From: CAYRHN01 sp964424115
GTDB taxonomy: Bacteria; Chloroflexota; Anaerolineae; Anaerolineales; Anaerolineaceae
Direction: 5' to 3'
Assembly: GCA_964424115.1 (NCBI GenBank)
Contig: CAYRHN010000046.1
Coordinates: forward strand, 1 to 7,176
Length of the DNA stretch: 7,176 bases
The stretch's first letter is position 1. Every line of letters starts with the position of its first letter. The translations under genes were made by a program, and so were the position numbers. Positions 1-6,613 of this stretch are shown in pieces. Under the pieces are notes generated by a model. It was not told the DNA's origin. It saw only the letters and a list, made by a program, of their open reading frames with translations, and did not search any database.

Positions 1-495
1 ATTCGCTGGGGGCGTCACTTCACCGGAGAGGGCGTTGATGATTTCGTCTGGGTTTTCGAAATCTCCGGCGCCGTGCCCGCATCCCATCTCCTTGGCGGAT
101 ACGCAGGCGCTGTCAGTGAACGCCAGCCCCCCATGTACTTTCCACTCGGCGGCGGCACCCTCAAGGGTATCAGCAAACCTGGAGAGATCGTCTGGAGCCG
201 CGTGTTCGTGATGGACAACCAAATCCATGCCGACCTGGGCCGCGGCACGGTGGTTTCATTGCCTCAGGAAGAGATTCGCGAGCGCTGGGAATCCACCACT
301 GAGCAGTGGCCGATGATGAACGCTGTTTTGCACGGAGTCAGTCGTGACCAAATGATGGCGCGCCATAAAGCCAACCATATCCAGGTGGTTTATGCCCCCG
401 ATGCCGACTTGGCTGACCGGGCTCTGGCAATCAAAGCTGCCATGTTTGCAGCAATGGGTATACGGGTTCACTTATGTGGAAAGGTGAACCTCTGA
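1..495 (+). CDS. L-fucose/D-arabinose isomerase-like protein, C-terminal part (5' end outside window)
   Basis: The reading frame is open from base 1 to a TGA at 493-495, giving the last 164 residues. It contains FTGEGVDDFVWVFEISGAVP (residues 7-26), then SERQPPMYFPLGGGT (39-53), a KPGEIVWSR segment and a late ARHKANHIQ motif (120-128). From memory, this order matches the C-terminal domain of bacterial L-fucose isomerase-like ketol isomerases, which interconvert an aldose such as L-fucose or D-arabinose with its ketose in the cytoplasm using a divalent metal. The His in ARHKANH probably belongs to the metal/substrate site (inference). The N-terminal domains, including the expected acidic metal ligands, lie outside the window, so substrate cannot be assigned. 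The stop overlaps the start of the sugar kinase by one base, which implies translational coupling and a shared pathway. Internal ATGs such as the one at 73 are not starts, because homology-like sequence continues upstream of them. A less specific L-arabinose/L-fucose isomerase superfamily member is the main alternative. Confidence 0.8.
   Translation: MRWGRHFTGEGVDDFVWVFEISGAVPASHLLGGYAGAVSERQPPMYFPLGGGTLKGISKPGEIVWSRVFVMDNQIHADLGRGTVVSLPQEEIRERWESTTEQWPMMNAVLHGVSRDQMMARHKANHIQVVYAPDADLADRALAIKAAMFAAMGIRVHLCGKVNL
481..487 (+). promoter_or_regulatory. Ribosome binding site of the sugar kinase
   Basis: AAGGTGA lies inside the isomerase coding end, 7 bases before the ATG at 495. It decides that start over the in-frame ATG at 474, which has no purine-rich Shine-Dalgarno upstream and would add only seven unconserved residues. 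The same heptamer precedes the next gene. Confidence 0.7.
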
Positions 496-2000
496 TGGGC
501 AAATTGCTGCTTGGCATTGATGTTGGCACGTATTCCTCTAAAGGCGTGCTGGTGGATGCCAACGGCGCGGTGGTGAAAACTGCTGTGGTTGAGCATGAAA
601 TGTCCGTTCCACACCCCGGTTGGGCTGAGCAAGACGCTGACCTGGTTTGGTGGGGTGATGTGGTTAAAATCTGCCGCCAACTTTTGAATTGCGATCCTTA
701 TCACGGGACAGATGTGGCAGCCGTTGCAGTCAGTGCGATTGGACCTTGCATGCTACCGCTCGACTCTCGCGACCATCCGTTGCGTCCTGGCCTGCTCTAC
801 GGGGTGGATGCCCGCGCCAGTCAGCAGATCGATGCCCTCAACCTAAAGTGGGGAGAGCAGACCATCTACAATTTCTCGGGAATGGCGCTCACCAGTCAGG
901 CGGTCGGTCCAAAAATCTTATGGTTGCGCCAGAACGAGCCGGATACTTGGAAACAGACCGCCCATATCACAACAGCCTCGAGTTACCTGATCTTACGATT
1001 AACCGGTGAAAAAGTGATCGACCGGCACACCGCCAGCCACTACATGCCATTGATGGATATTCAATCCTTGGAGTGGTCGGAGCGATTTGCCGATGGGCTG
1101 GTTTCCAACAGCAGCCTGCCGCGTCTCGCCTGGAGCGACGAACTGGCAGGGCGCATCAACCGAGCCGGGTCCATTGAAACCGGACTGCCGGTTGGCACAC
1201 CGGTCGCCGTTGGCGCAGTGGACGCCCTCAGCGAAGCCATTAGCGTTGGTGTGGCCCAGCCCGGCGACTTAATGATCATGTATGGTTCAACGGCTTTCTT
1301 TATCCTCGTCGAGGATGCTCCGCGCCCTGACTCGCGATTGTGGACAGTGGCCGGGGCATATAAAGGGCAGTACAATCTGGCTGCTGGTATGGCTACCACT
1401 GGCTCGCTCACTCGCTGGTTCCGAGATCAAATAGCGCGTGACCTGCCTGAAGAAACCGCCTATGCCTCGCTCTTTGCAGAGGCTGAGGCCATTCCGCCAG
1501 GGGCGGAGGGGCTGCTTTTACTGCCATATTTCAGCGGGGAGCGAACGCCAATCAACGATACTCAGGCACGCGGTGTCTTCGCCGGGTTAACCCTGGCCCA
1601 TCGGCGGGAGCACCTCTTCCGAGCGGTGCTGGAAAGCGTAGCCTTTGGCATCCGCCACAATATCGAAACCTTCCAATCCATCGGTGCAGATGTCCGTCGG
1701 ATTGTTGCGGTTGGCGGCGGCACCAAGAGCCGCACATGGCTGCAAATCGTTTCGGATGTCAGCGGCATTGCCCAGGAAGTTCCACAGATTACCATCGGAG
1801 CCAGTTACGGCGATGCCTTCCTGGCTGGTCTGGCAGCGGGTATTGTACAACGGGAGGACCTCGACCATTGGGTTCATCCCGATTCAACGATTACCCCTGA
1901 CCCGTTGCGTAAAGCGGTCTATGATAATCTGTATGAAGATTACCGGTTGCTTTTCGAAAACACTCGTGATATTGTCCACCGTTTGGGTGGATCAAAGTGA
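495..2000 (+). CDS. FGGY-family carbohydrate kinase (xylulokinase/fuculokinase type)
   Basis: A cytoplasmic ATP-dependent sugar kinase of 501 residues, the usual FGGY length. It starts at the ATG overlapping the isomerase stop. The N-terminal domain begins with LLLGIDVGTYSSKGVLVD (residues 4-21), the phosphate-1 loop of the actin-like ATPase fold. PHPGWAEQDADLVWW (39-53) and the substrate-side segment GLLYGVDARA (99-108) follow. Asp243 in VAVGAVDALSEAISVG aligns with the expected catalytic base. The C-terminal domain has YGSTAFFI (263-270), YFSGERTP (345-352), VAVGGGTKSRTWLQIVSDV (404-422) with the adenosine loop, and GASYGDAFLAG (435-445), all FGGY hallmarks. No key residue looks missing. 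Coupling to an isomerase predicts a ketose substrate such as L-fuculose, D-ribulose or D-xylulose, producing the 1- or 5-phosphate for an aldolase or epimerase not seen here. The sequence style resembles xylulokinase-like FGGY proteins, but exact specificity cannot be read from sequence. Confidence 0.93.
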   Translation: MGKLLLGIDVGTYSSKGVLVDANGAVVKTAVVEHEMSVPHPGWAEQDADLVWWGDVVKICRQLLNCDPYHGTDVAAVAVSAIGPCMLPLDSRDHPLRPGLLYGVDARASQQIDALNLKWGEQTIYNFSGMALTSQAVGPKILWLRQNEPDTWKQTAHITTASSYLILRLTGEKVIDRHTASHYMPLMDIQSLEWSERFADGLVSNSSLPRLAWSDELAGRINRAGSIETGLPVGTPVAVGAVDALSEAISVGVAQPGDLMIMYGSTAFFILVEDAPRPDSRLWTVAGAYKGQYNLAAGMATTGSLTRWFRDQIARDLPEETAYASLFAEAEAIPPGAEGLLLLPYFSGERTPINDTQARGVFAGLTLAHRREHLFRAVLESVAFGIRHNIETFQSIGADVRRIVAVGGGTKSRTWLQIVSDVSGIAQEVPQITIGASYGDAFLAGLAAGIVQREDLDHWVHPDSTITPDPLRKAVYDNLYEDYRLLFENTRDIVHRLGGSK

Positions 2001-2002
2001 TT

Positions 2003-2009
2003 AAGGTGA
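2003..2009 (+). promoter_or_regulatory. Ribosome binding site of the ADP-ribosylglycohydrolase-family gene
   Basis: AAGGTGA sits in the 12-base gap after the kinase stop. Its AAGG core is 6 bases from the ATG at 2013. The identical heptamer is used for the kinase, in keeping with co-translation from one message. Confidence 0.65.
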
Positions 2010-2012
2010 AAC

Positions 2013-3311
2013 ATGCATCATCAACATCTCGTCCCGGAAGAGCTAATCCGTTCAGAAATCCAACAGCGTCGTGAAGAGGGCTGTGACCTTGGAGACCTTC
2101 CCCGCCAGGTTGAAGCAGCCATTCAGGAAGGGGTGCTGGAAGTATACAGTGAACGATTCTGGACTGAGTTGCAAAACTTGAAGCCCGCACGCGAGGAGCC
2201 GTCTACTCTGGAGGAAATTCTCAGTTGCAAACCTGCCGCCCAGCATCGTTTTCCTCTGAATTTGGATGATGCAGCGATCTACGATCGGATCTATGGCGCC
2301 TGGCTGGGCCGCTGCGCCGGTTGTACACTTGGGAAACCGGTGGAAGGCTGGAACCGCACAAGAATTGAAGCCTATCTACGCTTGGCTAATGAATATCCCC
2401 TCTCAGATTACTTCCCTGTCCTGTCCCCGTTTCCGGATGGCCTGGCTCTTCAACCCAACTATACCCAAACCTCCAGGGGTCACATCCAGCGCATGGTGCG
2501 CGACGATGACCTGGATTACACAGTGATGGCTTTGCGCATACTGGAGCACTTTGGGCCCAATTTCACTTCTGCAGAGGTCGCCCTGGCCTGGCTGTGTGGT
2601 CTACCGTATTTTATGATTTTCACAGCCGAGGCAGTCACCTACCGTAATTTGATCAATGGTATCGAACCGCCAAAAACCGCCTGGGTTCGCAATCCATACC
2701 GCGAATGGATTGGAGCCCAAATCCGCGCCGACCTGTGGGGATATGTCAACCCGGGAAACCCGGAAGGTGCAGCTCAAATGGCTTTTCGCGATGCATCCAT
2801 TTCGCATATTGCGAACGGCATTTATGGCGCCATGTGGGCTGCAGGCGCCATCGCCGCAGCATTTGTGATGGAGGATCCGAGGCAAATCATCCTGGCCGGT
2901 CTGGCGGAAATCCCCCAGGAATCCCGCCTGGCCGATGCGATCCGCAACACCCTGCAATGGGCAGAGGAATGTCCGACCTGGGAGGAAGCTTGGGAGAAGG
3001 TCAATGCAAAGTATGGCTCCTATCACTGGGTGCATGTCATCAACAATACTTGCGTCATTGTCCTGGCGCTGCTCTATGGCCAGGGAGACTTGGGGAAAAG
3101 CATTTGCCTGGCTGTGATGGGGGGCTGGGACACGGATTGCACCGGCGCCACCACCGGCTCCATCCTTGGCGCTGCGCTCGGGGCCAAAGCCCTGCCGGAG
3201 GGATGGATAACCCCTCTACAGGATCGCCTTGAAACCTATATTCCCAGTGATGGGGACGTCCGTATCTCAAACCTAGCAAGGCGGACTTCTTCCTTTATCC
3301 AGAGAATTTAA
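2013..3311 (+). CDS. ADP-ribosylglycohydrolase (DraG/ARH) family protein
   Basis: A 432-residue cytoplasmic protein with no signal peptide or membrane segment. Residues 1-85 are a charged, probably helical extension not needed for the fold. The catalytic domain opens with YDRIYGAWLGRCAGCTLGKP (90-109), the first ARH helix, in which GCTLGKPVEG replaces the common GDALG. RDDDLDYTVMAL (163-174) corresponds to the first acidic metal/substrate motif (TDDT-like in classical members). GGWDTDCTGATTGSILGAAL (370-389) is the second, with Asp373, Asp375 and Thr377 as likely ligands. ISHIANGIYGAMWAAGAIAA (263-282) is a core helix pair. Classical members hydrolyse N- or O-glycosidic ADP-ribose bonds with divalent metal. 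This subgroup's substrate is unknown to me. The gene lies 12 bases after a sugar kinase and 15 before a propeller gene, so a role in cleaving a pentosyl or nucleoside-like glycoside of the pathway is more plausible than protein de-ADP-ribosylation (inference). Family membership is firm; function is not. Confidence 0.9.
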   Translation: MHHQHLVPEELIRSEIQQRREEGCDLGDLPRQVEAAIQEGVLEVYSERFWTELQNLKPAREEPSTLEEILSCKPAAQHRFPLNLDDAAIYDRIYGAWLGRCAGCTLGKPVEGWNRTRIEAYLRLANEYPLSDYFPVLSPFPDGLALQPNYTQTSRGHIQRMVRDDDLDYTVMALRILEHFGPNFTSAEVALAWLCGLPYFMIFTAEAVTYRNLINGIEPPKTAWVRNPYREWIGAQIRADLWGYVNPGNPEGAAQMAFRDASISHIANGIYGAMWAAGAIAAAFVMEDPRQIILAGLAEIPQESRLADAIRNTLQWAEECPTWEEAWEKVNAKYGSYHWVHVINNTCVIVLALLYGQGDLGKSICLAVMGGWDTDCTGATTGSILGAALGAKALPEGWITPLQDRLETYIPSDGDVRISNLARRTSSFIQRI

Positions 3312-3326
3312 CAAACTAGAGAAATC

Positions 3327-5615
3327 ATGACTGACAGGTTTGCCCACCTTAACACTTCCAACAGAAAAGACCAAAACTGGGTCATCCTTGGACCAGGCGG
3401 CGGTGGCTGTGTTCATACCCTCACGATCAATCCGCACCGTCCCAAAACCATGGTTGTATCTTGCGACATGACCGCCGGGTATATCACCCACGATGGCGGA
3501 AAGTCGTGGCGGGAATTCAACTTGAAAAGTCGCCAATATGCTTACGCATTTGACCCACTTGATCCTGATACTCTCTGGGTGGGAAGCAGCGGTTTATTCT
3601 GCAGCAGGGATAGCGGCGCAACTTGGAAGCTCATCTTCCCGGATCCGGCTAAATTAAAAGGCGAAACCCGCCTGGAGGATGAATGCCGCCACAGTTTCAT
3701 CCCGGGTGATAACTGGCCTGGAAAAAACATCCATGCCATCACAGTTGATCCAACCCGCCGCGGCCAGGTCTTCCTGGGCATCAAGAAAATGGGTCCCCCG
3801 GAGCCGTTCGACTTCCAGCGCCCGGTCAGGCGTGAGGGAATCCTGATCTACACTACGGAAAATGACGGAGAGACCTGGCATGAGATTGTCGAACTTGCCG
3901 CTGCCGATGTCTACCTGATCACTGTAGACCCGGCATCCCCCGCCAATGAGCGCTGCCTGCTTGTTTTCACTGAGAAGGCCGTCTTTCGAGTGGATGCAGC
4001 CTCAGGTGCAGTCTCCACCCTCCGCTTGCCGGAAAACGTACGCTTCTTGAATCATGCCTCCGCAGGGCTTGACCCGACCACTGGCGCCATAATCCTCTAT
4101 CTCGATGCTTACGTGGAACTGCCTGGCTCACAGGCAGGTTCCACCATCTTCCGCTCGCACAATCTCGGACAAACCTGGGACGACCTTGCCCAGGGCTTTG
4201 CCGCACTTGGGCCTTCCGACCCGCCCTGGATCACACAGGTTTCCACCTGCACTGCTGACGCCCGCAGCGTATGGGCCGTCCTCGAGCGCTTCCCTGATCA
4301 TCAAGCGGATGGCTCCAGCATCGACCGCTACGGAATCTTGCATAGTGTTGATTGTGGGCAGACCTGGCAGTGGGTAGTCAAACACGATGACTTCCACGAT
4401 CCTGAGAACCGAGAATTGGGCTGGGCCGAGCGCGATTACGGCGCGAAATGGGGCGATATCACCGGCGACCACCAGATCAGCCCCAGGGGCCGCTTTTGTT
4501 GGGATGTTGTCGCCAGCCCGTTGAATCCGGATGTCTGCTATACCATGGATTTCTCCACCATCTACACCACCCAGGATGACGGCCAGACCTGGCAGCAACT
4601 GGTGACGAACCTGCACCCCGATGGCTCGGTTTCTTCGCGCGGCATCGACGTGCTTGGCCCATACAACGTAGTTTTTGACCCCTTCGATCCGCAGCACATC
4701 GTCCTGCCCGTCACCGACGCCGGCATCTTCCACTCGCTCAACAGCGGGCGAACCTGGCGGCATGATCTGCAGGGCATCCCCAGGGAATGGATCAACACCT
4801 GCTACTGGATGGTCTTCGATCCGCAGGTGAAAGGCCGCGCCTGGTCTGCCTGGTCAGCCATGCACGACATCCCGCGCTTGAAGATGTTCCGGGAAGAATT
4901 CTTTGCCCGTGACCGGGGCGGTATCTGCAAATCGGAGGATGGCTTGCAATCCTGGCGTCCGAGCGCATCCGGCTTGCCCGAGCGCGCCCTCTGCACTCAC
5001 CTGGTGCTCGACCCCAAAAGCCCTGCCGGTCAGCGCACACTCTATGCGGCAGTCTTCAATGGTGGCGTCTACAAATCGATTGATGATGGCGCAAATTGGA
5101 TCCTTAAGAATAACGGCATCGACCCGCGCAATCCATTCGCCTGGCGGCTGGCGCTCCATCCGGACGGGACACTTTTTCTCGTGGTGGTAAAGAACCGCCT
5201 GCCAGGACACGAATTTACTGGAGCCATATACCGATCCACAGATTGCGCAGAGACTTGGAAGGCAATCCCGCTGCCCGAGGACGTGGATTTTCCCAACGAT
5301 CTGACCGTGGACTCGTCTGGACGGCTGTACCTGGCCTGCTGGCCGCGCAGTAAAGATGGACAGAACATCGGCGGCGGCGCCTATTACAGCGAGGACGGCG
5401 GGCAGACCTGGGAAGCTCTCATTGACCCCAGCCTGCATGTGTATACTGTCACGGTGGACCCGGCAAACCTGCAAAAGCTCTACCTCTCCACCTTTAACGC
5501 TGCCCTATACCTCTCCATCGACCGCGGCCGCACCTGGCAGCAAGTGGAGGGTTTCGATTTCCAGTGGGGCTATCGTCCCGTTCCTGATCCGCACCACCCC
5601 GCATGCTTTATATGA
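3327..5615 (+). CDS. Large Asp-box (BNR-type) beta-propeller protein, GH74/sialidase-like fold, C-terminus probably frameshifted
   Basis: A 762-residue protein with twelve Asp-box motifs of the S-x-D-x-G-x-T-W type. They lie near residues 55, 93, 177, 277, 340, 415, 470, 536, 584, 637, 688 and 730; examples are YTTQDDGQTW and YSEDGGQTW. That number and length fit two tandem propellers, as in GH74 or VPS10-like proteins. The start of the domain, GPGGGGCVHTLTINPHRP (22-39) then VVSCDMTAGY (43-52), resembles the GH74 N-terminus, whose catalytic Asp lies in a TD-x-GG-x-Y context. Asp47, and Asp464 in LPVTDAGIFHS, are candidate counterparts (inference). No FRIP-type sialidase motif is present, so a true sialidase is unlikely. 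The N-terminus (MTDRFAHLNTSNRKDQNW) has no signal peptide, so the protein appears cytoplasmic. AGAG 6 bases before the ATG is a weak ribosome site. The stop at 5613-5615 cuts the last propeller blade; the missing end is in another frame just downstream. Whether it is an enzyme or a binding propeller cannot be settled here. Confidence 0.88.
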   Translation: MTDRFAHLNTSNRKDQNWVILGPGGGGCVHTLTINPHRPKTMVVSCDMTAGYITHDGGKSWREFNLKSRQYAYAFDPLDPDTLWVGSSGLFCSRDSGATWKLIFPDPAKLKGETRLEDECRHSFIPGDNWPGKNIHAITVDPTRRGQVFLGIKKMGPPEPFDFQRPVRREGILIYTTENDGETWHEIVELAAADVYLITVDPASPANERCLLVFTEKAVFRVDAASGAVSTLRLPENVRFLNHASAGLDPTTGAIILYLDAYVELPGSQAGSTIFRSHNLGQTWDDLAQGFAALGPSDPPWITQVSTCTADARSVWAVLERFPDHQADGSSIDRYGILHSVDCGQTWQWVVKHDDFHDPENRELGWAERDYGAKWGDITGDHQISPRGRFCWDVVASPLNPDVCYTMDFSTIYTTQDDGQTWQQLVTNLHPDGSVSSRGIDVLGPYNVVFDPFDPQHIVLPVTDAGIFHSLNSGRTWRHDLQGIPREWINTCYWMVFDPQVKGRAWSAWSAMHDIPRLKMFREEFFARDRGGICKSEDGLQSWRPSASGLPERALCTHLVLDPKSPAGQRTLYAAVFNGGVYKSIDDGANWILKNNGIDPRNPFAWRLALHPDGTLFLVVVKNRLPGHEFTGAIYRSTDCAETWKAIPLPEDVDFPNDLTVDSSGRLYLACWPRSKDGQNIGGGAYYSEDGGQTWEALIDPSLHVYTVTVDPANLQKLYLSTFNAALYLSIDRGRTWQQVEGFDFQWGYRPVPDPHHPACFI

Positions 5616-5674
5616 CCACCTTTGGCAGCTCGGTTTGGTATGGTTCTGTTCAAGCGTTGAATCTCCAGGTCTAG
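5597..5674 (+). other. Out-of-frame C-terminal end of the Asp-box protein (frameshift)
   Basis: The 762-residue frame ends in DPHHPACFI and stops. From 5603 a different frame reads MLYMTTFGSSVWYGSVQA and continues through NLQV to a TAG at 5672-5674. A 'HP-x-x-(L/V)Y-x-TTFG-x-SVW' ending is what I expect for the last strand of these Asp-box proteins, so this is the true C-terminus displaced by one base. Restoring one base, for example reading CCCCGC at 5597-5602 as CCCCGGC, gives DPHHPGMLYMTTFGSSVWYG with no stop and a protein of about 780 residues. Causes could be a sequencing or assembly error, a real one-base deletion, or slippage on the CCCC run. Confidence 0.75.
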
Positions 5675-5679
5675 ATCGT

Positions 5680-6591
5680 ATGCGTTTATTACTTCGACCT
5701 GATCAGATAAAGAACCCTTGCATGAGTGTAGGTTTTGTTTTGATCCTTGTTTTGACTCTGGTGCTGGTTCTCGTTTTTTCTGGAGTGATAAAAATGTCAT
5801 TTAATTCCCATAAATTTGGTTCGGCAGATTATGAAATTACCTACTGCAACCTGGAAGGTGAAGGTTTGCGCATGGATTTGTTTTATCCTTCCAGTGGAGG
5901 TCCCTGGCCTGTATTGTTGTACGTCCACGGTGGAGGATGGACGGAAGGGGATAAGGCTGGGGTTTGGACTGATCCGGTGAATGCCGGCTACCTGGTGGTA
6001 TCAATTAATTATAGGATGGCGCCGGATAACCTCTTCCCGGCTATGATCCAGGATGTCAAATGCGCCATCCGTTACTTGAAAGCCCATGCAAAAACATACA
6101 ATCTGGATCCCCAACGAATTGCCTTGATCGGTCACAGCGCAGGAGCCCACCTGGTGGCTTTGGCTGGCCTGGCGGATGAGCGTGCAGGATGGGATGTGGG
6201 GCCTTACTTGGAACAATCCAGCCGGGTTCGGGCAGTTATTCCCATTTCCGGTCCATATGATCTGGACGCAATGTTTTCCCCGGATGTTGAGATGTTGATC
6301 CAAAATGCATTTGAACCTGATCAACGTAGTATTGCTAGCCCGGTAAAATATGCAGATCCAGATGATCCACCGTTTTTCATCATTCATGGGGATGAAGACT
6401 CGATTGTGCCAGTGGAGCAAGCCACCCTTCTGACGGAAGTACTGCATAGCGAAGGCGTTCCGGTTGAATTGGTGGTAGTGAAGAATGCCGGCCATGGTCT
6501 TGAACCGATCACTGGAAAAATCTCTCCGAGTGGCCCGCAGATTTTCCAACAGGCAGTCATTTTTCTCAATCAAAGTCTGGCTCTCCCATAA
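5680..6591 (+). CDS. Alpha/beta-hydrolase (carboxylesterase/acetyl-esterase-like), probable N-terminal membrane anchor
   Basis: A hydrolase for ester or acyl groups on small or sugar-like substrates. From the 5680 ATG it has 303 residues. VLLYVHGGGWTEGDK (78-92) carries the oxyanion-hole HGGG. VSINYRMAPDNLFPAMIQDV (107-126) is typical of the hormone-sensitive-lipase/BD-FAE type. IALIGHSAGAHLVALAG (147-163) holds the nucleophile Ser153; FFIIHGDEDSIVP (232-244) holds Asp240; NAGHGLEP (269-276) holds His272. The triad is complete. Residues 20-37 (VLILVLTLVLVLVFSGVI) form a strongly hydrophobic segment after an Arg/Lys-bearing start, which suggests a membrane anchor or uncleaved signal, with the enzyme outside the membrane. 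The start is uncertain: AGG at 5667 is 10 bases from 5680; 5722 is an alternative; and ATG 5794 has a better ribosome site (GGAG at 5782) but would remove the hydrophobic segment and leave a 265-residue cytosolic enzyme. Candidate roles in this cluster are deacetylation of a glycan or lactone opening. Confidence 0.88.
   Translation: MRLLLRPDQIKNPCMSVGFVLILVLTLVLVLVFSGVIKMSFNSHKFGSADYEITYCNLEGEGLRMDLFYPSSGGPWPVLLYVHGGGWTEGDKAGVWTDPVNAGYLVVSINYRMAPDNLFPAMIQDVKCAIRYLKAHAKTYNLDPQRIALIGHSAGAHLVALAGLADERAGWDVGPYLEQSSRVRAVIPISGPYDLDAMFSPDVEMLIQNAFEPDQRSIASPVKYADPDDPPFFIIHGDEDSIVPVEQATLLTEVLHSEGVPVELVVVKNAGHGLEPITGKISPSGPQIFQQAVIFLNQSLALP
5782..5788 (+). promoter_or_regulatory. Candidate ribosome binding site for an internal start of the hydrolase at 5794
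   Basis: GGAGTGA precedes the ATG at 5794; the GGAG core is 8 bases away. It is the best Shine-Dalgarno match near this gene and supports a short cytosolic form. It also lies within codons for the hydrophobic segment, so it may be coincidental. Confidence 0.4.
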
Positions 6592-6613
6592 ACAGAACCA
6601 TTCGGAATACTGT

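Noticed and set aside
474..494. Earlier ATG of the kinase at 474
   Set aside because: No ribosome site upstream, and the extra residues MWKGEPL precede a normal FGGY N-terminus that begins well at 495.
4128..4763. 211-codon open frame on the minus strand
   Set aside because: It lies wholly inside the Asp-box protein gene, whose plus-strand frame has clear repeated motifs. The minus frame has no recognisable domain and is a shadow of GC-rich coding.
4854..5474. 206-codon open frame on the minus strand
   Set aside because: Same situation: antisense to the Asp-box gene, no recognisable domain, no convincing ribosome site.
3327..5615. Assignment of the Asp-box protein as a true sialidase
   Set aside because: Asp boxes are shared by many propellers; the FRIP-type arginine motif and the export signal expected for bacterial sialidases are absent.
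5356..5679. Long upstream extension of the alpha/beta hydrolase frame
   Set aside because: It overlaps the Asp-box gene by about 260 bases and translates to low-complexity Thr/Pro/Ser/Ala-rich sequence unlike any hydrolase domain; later ATGs are better starts.
5666..5701. Inverted repeat CAGGTC / GACCTG with a 24-base loop as a terminator or operator
   Set aside because: The arms are only 6 bases, the loop is long, and no T-run follows; it is readily explained by chance.
5752..5791. TTGACT as a -35 element of an internal promoter
   Set aside because: No TATAAT-like element lies at 16-18 bases; the nearest AT-rich hexamer is too far.
6001..6573. 190-codon open frame on the minus strand
   Set aside because: Antisense to the alpha/beta hydrolase, which has a complete catalytic triad; the minus frame shows no family features.
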